This document shows, one piece after another, positions 28,403-36,848 of a DNA stretch of 64,000 bases. Position 1 is the first letter of the stretch. Every line of letters begins with the position of its first letter. Made by a program: the position numbers and the translations under genes. The DNA is taken from NCBI RefSeq assembly GCF_013820765.1, contig NZ_JABJVM010000013.1, forward strand, positions 20,637 to 84,636, in the 5' to 3' direction. The DNA comes from Paenilisteria rustica. GTDB taxonomy: Bacteria > Bacillota > Bacilli > Lactobacillales > Listeriaceae. The notes below the pieces were generated by a model. The model did no database searches and was not told the DNA's origin. It was given only the letters and a program-made list of their open reading frames with translations.

Positions 28403-29500
28403 ATGACAAATCTAAACGAAAAATACGGCTTGAAACGGGTGATCAATGCGAGCGGTCGAATGAGTATTCTCGGTGTTTCGGCGCCGAGTGATGCGGTTTT
28501 TGAAGCGATGAAAAAAGGCGGTCAAAATTATGTTGAGATCGCGGATTTGGTCGATAAAGCTGGCGCACGGATTGCCAAAATGCTAGAGTCAGAGGACGCG
28601 GTTGTAGTCAATTCGGCCTCGAGCGGTATCGCACTCTCGGTCGCAGCGATGGTGACAAAAGGCCACGAAGGTATCTCGATGAAATTACACCAAGAGCCAA
28701 TCGCAGCCAATGAAATTATTTTGTTAAAAGGGCATAATGTCCAGTATGGCGCACCAGTTGAGACGATGATAGCGCTCGGCGGCGGGCGTCGTGTGGAAGT
28801 TGGATATGCCAATGAAGGGCGCAAGAAGCATGTGATTGATGCGATTAATGAACGCACAGCGGCACTTTTATACGTGCAGTCCCATCATGCCGTGCAGAAA
28901 AACATGATTTCTGTCGAAGAAATGCGTGAAATCAGCCTCGAATATAATATTCCGCTCATTATTGATGCAGCAGCAGAAGGTGATCTGAAGAAATATGTTC
29001 AATGTGGCGATTTAGCGATATATAGCGGCTCTAAAGCGATTGAAGGCCCTACAACAGGCATCGTCGCAGGTGGTAAAGACTACGTTACTTGGGTGAAAAC
29101 ACAGCTTTATGGTATCGGCCGTAGCATGAAAGTTGGCAAGGAAAGCACATTCGGCTTACTCGCAGCATTAGAAGAATATTGGGATAAAGCAGATACGAGC
29201 GCGGTACAAAAAGAAACCGTGCACAAATTAGCCTCACATTTTGCAAATCAGGCGGGAATCAGCGTGACAGAAGTACAAGATGAAGCTGGACGTCCGATTT
29301 TTCGAGCACGTATTCGGATTGACGCACAGCAAACAGGAAAAACCGCGGTAGAACTTGTCGAAGCGCTCAAAAACGGCCCAATCGCCATTTACACACGAGA
29401 TTACGGCGCAACACAAGGCTTTTTCGATATCGATTCGCGCTCGCTTCAAGGCGATGACGCAGAAATAATCGCGGCAGAAATCAAACGATTCGTCGCATAA
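28403..29500 (+). CDS. dgaE: DgaE-family PLP-dependent ammonia-lyase
   Basis: 365 residues, fold type I PLP enzyme related to SelA. DgaE dehydrates and deaminates D-glucosaminate-6-phosphate to 2-keto-3-deoxy-gluconate-6-phosphate. The PLP lysine lies in IYSGSKAIEGPTTGI, the cofactor Asp in PLIIDAAAEG. The start at 28403 (MTNLNEKYG) has AGGAG 7 bp upstream. ATG 28385 lies before that site. Whether the natural substrate is glucosaminate is not shown by the sequence, since no mannose-family dgaABCD PTS is present. Confidence 0.87.
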   Translation: MTNLNEKYGLKRVINASGRMSILGVSAPSDAVFEAMKKGGQNYVEIADLVDKAGARIAKMLESEDAVVVNSASSGIALSVAAMVTKGHEGISMKLHQEPIAANEIILLKGHNVQYGAPVETMIALGGGRRVEVGYANEGRKKHVIDAINERTAALLYVQSHHAVQKNMISVEEMREISLEYNIPLIIDAAAEGDLKKYVQCGDLAIYSGSKAIEGPTTGIVAGGKDYVTWVKTQLYGIGRSMKVGKESTFGLLAALEEYWDKADTSAVQKETVHKLASHFANQAGISVTEVQDEAGRPIFRARIRIDAQQTGKTAVELVEALKNGPIAIYTRDYGATQGFFDIDSRSLQGDDAEIIAAEIKRFVA

Positions 29501-29526
29501 AACGAATAATTAGGAGGAATTTTTCA

Positions 29527-30270
29527 ATGAGTACGATACAAGACCGTTTTTATAAAAATCGCGTGGTTCTGAACGTGTTAGCCAATTCGGTGGAGAACGC
29601 AAAAGAAGTTTTTGACGCAGCAGAAGAGCACGTTGTTGTCGGTGTGCTATCCAAAGATTATCCGACAGTTGAAGCAGGCATCGCGGCCATGCGTGAATAC
29701 GGCGCGGCGATTGATGATGCTGTATCCGTTGGGCTAGGCGCAGGAGATGCTCGCCAAGCAAGTGTTGTTGCGGCAATCGCAAAAGAATACGCAGGAAACC
29801 ACATCAATCAAGTTTTCCCAGCTGTTGGAGCAACTCGAGCAAACCTCGACGCAAAACCTGGCTGGATTAATAGCCTTGTGTCGCCAACTGGAAAAGTTGG
29901 ATACGTCAACATTTCCACAGGAGCGATCAGTGCAGGCGTGGCAGAAACAGCGATTGTCCCAATTGAAGCCGCGATTGCACTCATCAAGGACATGGGTGGT
30001 AACGCAATCAAATATTTCCCAATGAAGGGCTTATCCACAGAACCCGAATTCCGGGCAGTCGCTAAAGCATGTGCAGAAGCCGATTTCGCATTAGAACCAA
30101 CAGGCGGAATCGATTTAGAAAACTTCGAAGCTATTCTAAAAATCGCGCTGGATGCCGGTGTGAAACAAGTAATCCCGCACGTGTACACGTCGATTGTGGA
30201 CGCAGAAACGGGTGCGACACGAGTAGAGGATGTGAAAATGTTATTGGAAATTATTAAAAAATTAGTGTAA
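29527..30270 (+). CDS. dagF: 2-dehydro-3-deoxy-phosphogluconate aldolase, DagF family
   Basis: 247 residues. It should split KDGP to pyruvate and glyceraldehyde-3-phosphate. The Schiff-base lysine is in GNAIKYFPMKGL; the glycine-rich ALEPTGGIDLENF closes the barrel. TAGGAGGAATTTTT is the ribosome site. It is the last gene of the operon and is followed by a strong terminator. Confidence 0.9.
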   Translation: MSTIQDRFYKNRVVLNVLANSVENAKEVFDAAEEHVVVGVLSKDYPTVEAGIAAMREYGAAIDDAVSVGLGAGDARQASVVAAIAKEYAGNHINQVFPAVGATRANLDAKPGWINSLVSPTGKVGYVNISTGAISAGVAETAIVPIEAAIALIKDMGGNAIKYFPMKGLSTEPEFRAVAKACAEADFALEPTGGIDLENFEAILKIALDAGVKQVIPHVYTSIVDAETGATRVEDVKMLLEIIKKLV

Positions 30271-30300
30271 TCTACTTCATTTAGTAGATAGTGATACAAT

Positions 30301-30343
30301 AAAAGACATGTTCCCAGTTTATATCAGGAACATGTCTTTTCTA
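30301..30343. terminator. Bidirectional terminator between dagF and tRNA-Ala
   Basis: AAAAGACATGTTCC (30301-30314) and its exact complement (30327-30340) flank a 12-nt loop. It serves dagF rightward and tRNA-Ala leftward. Confidence 0.92.
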
Positions 30344-30361
30344 CATATTTAGAGATTTTTA

Positions 30362-30434
30362 TGGAGCGTAGGGGGATCGAACCCCTGACCTCTACACTGC
30401 CAGCGTAGCGCTCTCCCAGCTGAGCTAACGCCCC
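30362..30434 (-). tRNA. tRNA-Ala (GGC)
   Basis: 73-nt cloverleaf on the minus strand. The acceptor GGGGCGT pairs with ACGCTCC. The anticodon loop CTGGCAG gives GGC. The T arm is GGGGTTCGATCCCC. CCA is not encoded. Confidence 0.95.
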
Positions 30435-30448
30435 TATATCTTGAAAAC

Positions 30449-30478
30449 ATTGTAGCACAGCGCTTTTGAACCTGTCAA
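30449..30478 (-). promoter_or_regulatory. SigA promoter of tRNA-Ala
   Basis: On the minus strand TTGACA (30473-30478), an 18-bp spacer and TACAAT (30449-30454). The rest of the gap up to 30953 shows no gene I can support. Confidence 0.82.
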
Positions 30479-30892
30479 CCCTTTTAGCTTTACAGTGCTA
30501 AAAATGCTCCATGGGCAGAGATGTCAAAATGACTTTTTAAAAGTGATTGCTGCGATATTATCCTGGTTCCTACAAAATATAGGAATAAATGTACAAAGTT
30601 AGGGCGTATTTCTTGTACCGTGATTTCTGTTTTACAAATTTCAAATGTACGTTTTCTTTTATGAGTAGAGTGGCAGATATATGTCTTAGAGTTAGCGGAG
30701 AAAGTGATGAATAGTATAGTCAAAAAAAGCTTGAAAATCATTTAGCTCTAAGCGATGCGATATAATCTACGCCAATACGTAAGATGAAGATTTCGAAATC
30801 ATTAACATCAAATAGTAAGACAGTGGCTTTCGTCTGAATGCCTTTTTTATTTTGTCTAAATTGGGTACAGTTAACAAAAAGTTTGCAATTAT

Positions 30893-30914
30893 TGTAATGT
30901 TACTGTAATGTAAG
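30893..30914. repeat. 11-bp-spaced direct repeat TGTAATGT upstream of a secreted-protein gene
   Basis: TGTAATGT occurs at 30893-30900 and 30904-30911, exactly one helical turn apart, beside a possible TTGCAA/TAATGT promoter. This spacing is typical for a response-regulator dimer site. No binding protein can be named. Confidence 0.4.
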
Positions 30915-30953
30915 TGATATAGAAAAATAATATAAAAAAGGGAGATGGTTATT

Positions 30954-31826
30954 GTGAATAAGAATATATTAAAGAAAATTAGTATCGGCTCTATGGTAGC
31001 TACTATAGTGTTATCGGGAGTAGCATCACCTATATTAGCTGATGCTGAGTCGCTAGACACACCTGTAACTGTAGCAGCTGGTGGTGGCGGTCTGAATCTT
31101 ACTAAAAAAGAAATAAAGGAAGAGTTAGCATATCAGAAAGAGCTGGTAGAAGAGTTAAAAAATGCGGATGGCAACGAGGAAAAAATTGTTCAAGAGTATT
31201 TAGCTGATAATAATAATACTATTGCTGAGAAAATAGGTAGCTCTGAGGAAGCGCCAGAATTTATTGATACATATACTATCAATGATGAAATACAATTGGT
31301 TGTTACAGACACAGAGGTTATGCTAGACTCAACTGAGGTATCAAATGAGAGCGATGCGACTCCAGAAGAGCAGAAGTTACTGAGAGAAGAAGAGTCGAAT
31401 GAAACTATAATTTCAAGTATTAAGGAGTTTGGTGAGACAGTTATTTTCGGTCAAAAAGTACACGCTGCATCAAAAACAGTGTCGGCTCGACATACACGTA
31501 CGGGATATGCTAAGTACTCAGGAAATAAGCTTTACACTGCTGGCATTGGCGCCAAGTTCACTTACAACGGTACTAAAGTGACTGCACAAACTACAGAGAA
31601 CTATGTTAAAGTGAATGGTATCTCTGGTGTCGTTTGGTCGGTTCATGATAAGAAAAATGATGTACAAAAACCGAGTAGCAAGAGACGAGTAGTGTATCAG
31701 CAGGCTACAGTTAAGTCTGGTATAATGTACAAAGGTAACGGGCTTGTAGTGGAGGAGAAGTATATTCGCGTAAATGTGGAATGTAATCACTTGGGCAAGG
31801 TGAGTAAGTCATCTGTAATACGATAA
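30954..31826 (+). CDS. Secreted protein of unknown function
   Basis: 290 residues. Signal peptide to about residue 30 (IVLSGVASPILADA). An acidic, E-rich helical middle (LTKKEIKEELAYQKELVEE) is followed by a C-terminal beta-rich domain (about 170-290; TRTGYAKYSGNKLYTAGIG onward). I do not recognise the family. The start is GTG 30954, 9 bp after AAGGGAG; the ATG at 30945 abuts that site. It is AT-rich and lies 22 bp before a small membrane gene. Confidence 0.8.
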   Translation: MNKNILKKISIGSMVATIVLSGVASPILADAESLDTPVTVAAGGGGLNLTKKEIKEELAYQKELVEELKNADGNEEKIVQEYLADNNNTIAEKIGSSEEAPEFIDTYTINDEIQLVVTDTEVMLDSTEVSNESDATPEEQKLLREEESNETIISSIKEFGETVIFGQKVHAASKTVSARHTRTGYAKYSGNKLYTAGIGAKFTYNGTKVTAQTTENYVKVNGISGVVWSVHDKKNDVQKPSSKRRVVYQQATVKSGIMYKGNGLVVEEKYIRVNVECNHLGKVSKSSVIR

Positions 31827-31848
31827 AATATAGAAAGGACGCATTTCA

Positions 31849-32049
31849 ATGAAGAAAACTATATTAATTCTAGCAATATCGCTTTTTATAGTACTTAGCT
31901 TCATGGATATTATGTTAATCAATGATGCGAATGCATCAACTATTATTGGAGCTCTGGTGTTAGGTGCAGCCCAAACTATAATTGTGCTTATTCCTATACT
32001 GATTATTATTTTGTTGGTGAAGTTGCTAAAGCGACGTAGCACAAACTAA
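31849..32049 (+). CDS. Small two-span membrane protein
   Basis: 66 residues with two hydrophobic helices (about 4-22 and 30-58) and a basic KLLKRRS tail. GAAAGGA lies upstream. It directly follows the secreted protein gene, so the pair may work together. No family recognised. Confidence 0.68.
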   Translation: MKKTILILAISLFIVLSFMDIMLINDANASTIIGALVLGAAQTIIVLIPILIIILLVKLLKRRSTN

Positions 32050-32083
32050 GCTATCTTAATGCTAAATGATAGATACAGAAGAA

Positions 32084-32120
32084 GACCGCCAGCATTGGAC
32101 GCTTGGCGGTCATTATTTTG
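32084..32120 (+). terminator. Terminator after the small membrane gene
   Basis: GACCGCCA (32084-32091) pairs with TGGCGGTC (32104-32111), followed by ATTATTTT. Confidence 0.72.
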
Positions 32121-32163
32121 CTTATTTTCAGTGATGATAAAAACATTGTGTGACAGGGATACT

Positions 32164-32892
32164 TTATTCTACAACACTAATCGAACTAGCCGTAATCCCC
32201 GGCATCGCAATTGTCTTACCATTCGCGTCATCAAACGCATACGTTCCATAAATCGTCCCATAAACCTCGACGATAGCGCCTTTTTTAGCTTCTGTAGTCC
32301 CCGTGTAAATCACCATCACGGTATCTTTCCACGTGCCACCATCTTGCGTCATATTTACCTTCAAATATTTCGTCGCGCCGCCATCAGTGACTTCTGCGAC
32401 TTGTCCTTTTAAATAATACGATTCTCGCGCGTATTTATCAGGATTGCCGTTCAACATCGCAAAGGATATTTTGGCGGCGTTTGGCTTCGCATTTTCCGTT
32501 ACTTCTTTTTGAGCTTTGTCTTTCGCGGCTTGCTCTTGTTCTTTCTGCTCCTCTTTAACTGCGTTCGGTTTGGTCACATGAACGGTTGCGCGGACCTCTG
32601 TCAGGCCTTTCTTACTCGCTATTAGTTCATAGGATTTATCGCTTTCATAGACGTGCATTAACTCGAATTTGCCTTTTTTATTTGCATCCACGGAAACGTC
32701 GCCGATACTAATCGTAGCACCAGATGTTGCTTTTCCTGTAACCGTGAAAATATCATTTGCGTCCGCCGTTACGTTTTTTTCATCTAATTGAATCGTTAAT
32801 TTATCAGAGGTTTCTGCTTGCTTTTCGTTACTTCCGCATGCTGCTAAAAGTAGTACTAAGCCCAAAAGCAGTATCCCGATGCCTTTTTTCAT
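32164..32892 (-). CDS. Lipoprotein with Ig-like and OB-like domains, function unknown
   Basis: 242 residues. The lipobox is LLAAC at about residue 19 (modified Cys). A Big/Ig-like domain (about 28-108) is followed by an E/K/A-rich linker and a C-terminal domain (about 142-240) with YYLKGQVAEVTDGGATKYL, resembling the tRNA_anti-like OB fold seen in other lipoproteins. A -10 (TATAAT, minus, 32937-32942) precedes it. Exported and membrane-anchored. Confidence 0.78.
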   Translation of the reverse strand: MKKGIGILLLGLVLLLAACGSNEKQAETSDKLTIQLDEKNVTADANDIFTVTGKATSGATISIGDVSVDANKKGKFELMHVYESDKSYELIASKKGLTEVRATVHVTKPNAVKEEQKEQEQAAKDKAQKEVTENAKPNAAKISFAMLNGNPDKYARESYYLKGQVAEVTDGGATKYLKVNMTQDGGTWKDTVMVIYTGTTEAKKGAIVEVYGTIYGTYAFDDANGKTIAMPGITASSISVVE

Positions 32893-32974
32893 TTTTCTAA
32901 ATCTCTCCTCTTACCTTGTTTTATGAAGCTATCTCCATTATATAATCATCACAAGGCAGGTGAACAGCAGTTTT

Positions 32975-34207
32975 TCAATTTTTTTGTTGTAATTGTTTCT
33001 TTTGTGTCGAAATTAAGTAGCCGATCGCTATGCCAATAGTCACGGTCGGGAAGAGGATAATCATCGCCATTATTTCACGCGAACCTTCCACAACGTATCC
33101 ACCAATAATGCTCGATAGCCCTTCAATCCCTTTTGCGCCAACTGTTAAAATGAAGAAGCTACTGATAAAAAGGACGACGCGTGGTGGTTGAGAAGGGGAT
33201 TTTGTGGCAATATTCGCCATAACACCAGCCGCAATCGCTGCAACAAAGGTGCCAATTAAATCACCAGTCCACTGACCTACAACATATTGGATAACAAGAG
33301 TCAGGATTGCAAAAATCGATAACCACTTCAAATAGGTCATTGGAACGTTAAATGTTAAACATAATCCTAGGCAGAAAACGATGACAAATAATAAGATATA
33401 GACTGAATTAAAAGTGCCTGAAATATCTCCTTTATCGAGCGTCCGAACGGTTGCCCCAGTCACTTCAATCGCTAGCAAAATGCCAATCACCATCTGGAGG
33501 AGACACATAAATGCAGAGACTAAGCGAGCAGACCCAGCTGTTAATTTTCCATAAAAAACCTCGCCGGCAGCCGCAGACATCGTATCTCCCGGAATACAAA
33601 TGAACAGCGCTGGAATCATCAGAAACACAGGCCCGTAGCTAATCGCCGTGTCATGGAAAACAGTGAGACTAACAATACCTACAAAAAAGGATGCGATGAG
33701 CGGAAAGAAAAGGCCGAACCTATTTTTTTCTAAAACGACGCATATCAGTCCTGAAATGAGGCCTAAAACACCACTAATCCACACTTCTGTCCATGTTGCA
33801 ATAACAAGAGGTGCAAATCCCATCGCGAAAAAAGAGGTACCAATTACGCGTAACCAATCAGGATAAATTGGCGGGGACGTCGCAATCTTTTGCATCTTTT
33901 CATCCGCCGTTTCAAGCGTGAGGCCATTATCTATGTCATGAAGCAATGTTTTGACGGAAGATATGCGTGATAAAGAAGCGATTCCTGGTGTTGCTTGAAT
34001 AATAGCATGGTGAATATGCTCTTCCTCATGATAAATGGTGATTTCTATATACTCACTTAAGCATAAGATATTCAAGTGATAGCCATAATGCGCGGCTACT
34101 TGATGCAACTGTTCTTCTATCATAATGGTGCCTTCGCCGCTCTCTGTCAGCAAAACACGTCCCATTGTCGAAATAAGTGAAATAAATGTCTTATCTTGCG
34201 TTGTCAT
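32975..34207 (-). CDS. ThrE-type threonine/serine exporter family protein (fused form)
   Basis: 410 residues. The N-terminal soluble ThrE part (GEGTIMIEEQLHQVAAHYG) is followed by about ten membrane segments in two blocks, as in DUF1212 plus DUF3815 fusions. FICIPGDTMSAAAGEVFYG is a family loop. It would export small neutral amino acids, which is inferred. The start at 34207 (MTTQDKTF) has GGGGGTGTGG upstream. ATG 34240 lies too close to the promoter -10 to be real. Confidence 0.82.
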   Translation of the reverse strand: MTTQDKTFISLISTMGRVLLTESGEGTIMIEEQLHQVAAHYGYHLNILCLSEYIEITIYHEEEHIHHAIIQATPGIASLSRISSVKTLLHDIDNGLTLETADEKMQKIATSPPIYPDWLRVIGTSFFAMGFAPLVIATWTEVWISGVLGLISGLICVVLEKNRFGLFFPLIASFFVGIVSLTVFHDTAISYGPVFLMIPALFICIPGDTMSAAAGEVFYGKLTAGSARLVSAFMCLLQMVIGILLAIEVTGATVRTLDKGDISGTFNSVYILLFVIVFCLGLCLTFNVPMTYLKWLSIFAILTLVIQYVVGQWTGDLIGTFVAAIAAGVMANIATKSPSQPPRVVLFISSFFILTVGAKGIEGLSSIIGGYVVEGSREIMAMIILFPTVTIGIAIGYLISTQKKQLQQKN

Positions 34208-34252
34208 TTTTCCACACCCCCATTTTTGTTCTGAACTCATACTTTGTAAAAA

Positions 34253-34258
34253 TTATAC
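34253..34258 (-). promoter_or_regulatory. Extended -10 of the ThrE-like gene
   Basis: On the minus strand TGGTATAAT, an extended -10, about 46 bp before the preferred start. The -35 is weak. Confidence 0.5.
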
Positions 34259-34331
34259 CATAATGCAGTTCTGAATACCTTTCGAGCAGATTCCTTGCCA
34301 AATTTATTTAAAAGAGTAAGATAGTTGATAT

Positions 34332-34355
34332 ATCAATTGATGGGTCAATTAATTG
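34332..34355. promoter_or_regulatory. Twin palindromes, probable MarR operator
   Basis: ATCAATTGAT (34332-34341) and CAATTAATTG (34346-34355) are both perfect palindromes 4 bp apart, 20 bp before the marR start. Self-regulation by the MarR protein is inferred. Confidence 0.55.
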
Positions 34356-34374
34356 GTGGATCGGAGGGATTGAG

Positions 34375-34800
34375 ATGGATGATGGTTGTTCGGAACGCGC
34401 GATATTGCTCGCGAAAATGCACCGTTTATGCAAAAATATGAACCAAACATTCGAGTCAACATTGCGAATGAGTGCGACAAAAGTGGAATTACTTTACCAA
34501 ATATCTTGTGAGAACGAGCAAAATCAGCAGGCCCTGCAACAGACTCTAAATCTTGATGCTGCTGCGATTACAAGGCATTTGCGCAAACTGGAAGAGGATG
34601 GTCTGCTCATTCGTGAGAAACGGGCGCCGGATCGTCGGGCAACTTTTATCAGATTGACGGCACTTGGTGAAACGAGGCTTACTGAACTAACAGCGCAAAA
34701 AGAGGCTTTTCAGAGGCAGTTACTAGAAGGTTTATCAAAACAAGAACTTGCGGGTTTTGCGGATATTTTAGGACGGATGTCGGCGAATATTACGCGTTAA
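34375..34800 (+). CDS. MarR family transcriptional regulator
   Basis: 141 residues, winged HTH of MarR type. The recognition helix is in LDAAAITRHLRKLEEDGLL and the wing in IREKRAPDRRATFIRLT. GGAGG lies 7 bp before ATG 34375. It probably controls the oxidoreductase gene 18 bp downstream and itself. Confidence 0.9.
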   Translation: MDDGCSERAILLAKMHRLCKNMNQTFESTLRMSATKVELLYQISCENEQNQQALQQTLNLDAAAITRHLRKLEEDGLLIREKRAPDRRATFIRLTALGETRLTELTAQKEAFQRQLLEGLSKQELAGFADILGRMSANITR

Positions 34801-34818
34801 ATTTAGAGGAGGTAATGG

Positions 34819-35757
34819 ATGATGAAAGCAGTTGTTATTGAAAATTATGGTGGTAAAGAGGAATTGAAAGAAGCAGAGGTTGCGAATCCAAAACCGGAAG
34901 CAAATCAAGTTGTGGTGGAAATGAAGGCGACTTCGATTAACCCGATTGACTGGAAATTGCGTGAAGGGTACTTAAAACAAATGATGGATTGGCCGTTCCC
35001 GATTATTTTAGGGTGGGACGCAGCGGGTGTTATTTCTGAAGTTGGCGCGGATGTGACGGATTGGAAAGTCGGGGATAAAGTGTTCGCGCGCCCTGAGACG
35101 ACGCGTTTTGGTACGTATGCAGAATATGCGTTAGTAGACGCGCCATTACTTGCGAAAATTCCGGATAATGTATCATTTGATGAGGCAGCTTCGATCCCCC
35201 TTGCTGGTTTGACGGCTTGGCAGGCGCTTTTTGACCACGCGAATTTGCAAGCTGGTGAAAAAGTGTTGATTCATGCTGGTGCTGGCGGTGTTGGAACCCT
35301 TGCGATTCAGCTCGCGAAAAATGCTGGTGCACACGTGATTACGACGGCGAGCGAGAAGAATGCAGCCTTTTTGAAAGAGCTTGGCGCGGATGAAGTGATT
35401 GACTATAAGACAACGAATTTTGCGGACGTTTTAACGGATCTGGATGTTGTTTTTGATACGATGGGTGGCGACATTCAAAAGGATAGCTTCAAAGTGTTGA
35501 AAGAGAACACGGGACGTTTGATTTCAATCGTTGCGGAACCTGATCAAGAATTGGCAAAATCGAAAAATATCGTAGCGAAGAGCATCTGGTTGGAGCCTAA
35601 CGGTGAGCAGTTGAAAGCATTTGCTGACTTGATGGCTGCTGGCAAGGTTAAAGCGATTATAGGGGCAACTTTCCCATTCTCCGCACAAGGTGTTTACGAC
35701 GCGCATGCCCTCAGCGAAACACACCATGCAAAAGGAAAAATCGTGATTAGTTTCTAG
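34819..35757 (+). CDS. NADPH-dependent quinone oxidoreductase-like (zinc-free MDR family)
   Basis: 312 residues, medium-chain dehydrogenase/reductase. The substrate-side motif is SINPIDWKLREG and the cofactor motif is VLIHAGAGGVGTLAIQ (AxxGxxG-type). No zinc ligands of alcohol dehydrogenases are seen, so a quinone or enone reductase role is likely. AGGAGG lies 6 bp before the ATG at 34819; 34822 is also in frame. It forms a unit with marR. Confidence 0.88.
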   Translation: MMKAVVIENYGGKEELKEAEVANPKPEANQVVVEMKATSINPIDWKLREGYLKQMMDWPFPIILGWDAAGVISEVGADVTDWKVGDKVFARPETTRFGTYAEYALVDAPLLAKIPDNVSFDEAASIPLAGLTAWQALFDHANLQAGEKVLIHAGAGGVGTLAIQLAKNAGAHVITTASEKNAAFLKELGADEVIDYKTTNFADVLTDLDVVFDTMGGDIQKDSFKVLKENTGRLISIVAEPDQELAKSKNIVAKSIWLEPNGEQLKAFADLMAAGKVKAIIGATFPFSAQGVYDAHALSETHHAKGKIVISF

Positions 35758-35766
35758 TTTTTGGAT

Positions 35767-35791
35767 GTTTGCCGATTTTTCAATGTGGTAA
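35767..35791 (+). promoter_or_regulatory. Weak SigB-like promoter of the Lmo0937-like gene
   Basis: GTTTGC (35767-35772), a 13-bp spacer and TGGTAA (35786-35791). The -10 differs from GGGTAA in one base. It lies 34 bp before the start codon. Confidence 0.35.
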
Positions 35792-35825
35792 AGATATAGA
35801 TGACACAAAGCAAGGAGGGTTACAC

Positions 35826-35987
35826 ATGCTAGGTATCATTTGGGGAATCATCGTTATTCTGCTTGCCTTCTGGGTACTCGGATTAATTTTTCATATCGCT
35901 GGAGGGCTTATCAATATTTTATTGGTAGTTGTTCTAGTATTAGTTATTTGGAACTTGATTCAAACCGCTCGAAATAAGCGTAAATAA
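35826..35987 (+). CDS. Lmo0937-like small membrane protein
   Basis: 53 residues, two hydrophobic helices (MLGIIWGIIVILLAFWVLGL and the LLVVVLVLVIW part) around an IFHIAGG loop, then a basic tail. It matches the Lmo0937 family of Listeria and relatives. Function unknown. AAGGAGG lies 7 bp before ATG 35826. The longer frame from 35769 would overlap the promoter. Confidence 0.88.
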   Translation: MLGIIWGIIVILLAFWVLGLIFHIAGGLINILLVVVLVLVIWNLIQTARNKRK

Positions 35988-35994
35988 AAAAGAA

Positions 35995-36044
35995 CGAGGC
36001 TATCCGTGATACCCTGATTGGGAACGGTATAGCCTCGTTTTTTG
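35995..36044 (+). terminator. Terminator of the Lmo0937-like gene
   Basis: ACGAGGCTAT (35995-36004) pairs with ATAGCCTCGT (36030-36039), then TTTTT. Confidence 0.88.
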
Positions 36045-36049
36045 GCTCG

Positions 36050-36078
36050 GAACCTTTCGAAGCATTGAAAGCCATATG
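36050..36078. repeat. 29-bp fragment of an ISL3-type transposase gene, first copy
   Basis: The same 29 bases occur at 37843-37871, inside the decayed ISL3 transposase. Read on the minus strand both give AYGFQCFERFR. This fragment sits exactly between the terminator at 36044 and the truncated toxin, so it marks a recombination junction. Confidence 0.85.
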
Positions 36079-36827
36079 CCTTAAAGGGCACAACGTATGC
36101 CAATGCGGATAAGTTTTGGTTCCGTGTTACAGCGTATAGCGAGAAAGGACAAACGATTGCTATCTCGCAAGTACCAAGTGTCTCTATTGATGGATTTGAA
36201 CAATATGTCCCGGCTGAATTTACAGAGGATGATTTAGTAACATTTACGGAAGAAGAACTGGATGGTATACTTGCAACAACCACAGAAGAAGTGGAACGGT
36301 TACAAGAAGAATCCTACGACACGAGTGGTTTACCTGAAATTGATTCGGATTTAATTGAAGGTCGGATATTGCCATTTGTAATTCCTGCAGTTGCAGCGGT
36401 TGTTATAAGAATAGGATCAAGATATGTAGTCAAACAAACACTTAAAAATGGTGTGAAGAAAAACATAACCATAAAAAATGGTAAATTGGCTGGGAAATCA
36501 CATCCTAAAACAGGTGTTAAATTTGATGCTAAAGGTTTCCCTATTTTCAGCAAGAAAGCGCAAATGACTTTACCAAATTCTTTATTGAAGTCATCTAACA
36601 CGAAACAATTTAAAGAAGCAAATGCATATCTTAAAAAGAATATAAATAATGGTAAAATATCTAAGAGTAACTTTACTTCGAATCAACTTAAGGATATACA
36701 AAATGGGTTTACTCCTAGAAGTATGACGTGGCATCATCAAGATAGAGGCAAAATGCAATTAGTAGATACAGCTATTCATAAGGCGACGGGCCACACTGGA
36801 GGTAAAGCTATTTGGGGTACAAAATAA
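36079..36827 (+). pseudogene. 5'-truncated polymorphic toxin with a C-terminal WHH-type HNH nuclease domain
   Basis: The frame is open from about 36069, past the first ATG (36291), with sense-like protein upstream (GTTYANADKFWFRVTAYSE). No start codon with a ribosome site is visible, so the N-terminal delivery part is missing. The pre-toxin helix (LPFVIPAVAAVVIRIG) precedes a nuclease module with GKSHPKTGVKFDAKGFPIF and SMTWHHQDRGKMQLVD ending HKATGHTGGKAIWG, which fits the HNH/EndoVII WHH toxins. The immunity gene follows at 36849. An ISL3 fragment abuts the broken end. Confidence 0.78.
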
Positions 36828-36848
36828 ACGAAGGAGGTAGTAAAGAAT

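Noticed and set aside
30490..30741. 83-codon minus-strand frame downstream of tRNA-Ala's promoter
   Set aside because: No ribosome site and no recognisable protein features beyond a hydrophobic start; too weak to annotate.
32059..32412. 117-codon plus-strand frame opposite the lipoprotein gene
   Set aside because: It starts in a terminator and is antisense to a clear lipoprotein.
35960..36283. 107-codon minus-strand frame over the terminator and toxin remnant
   Set aside because: It joins the ISL3 fragment to reversed terminator sequence; it is a chance fusion, not a gene.
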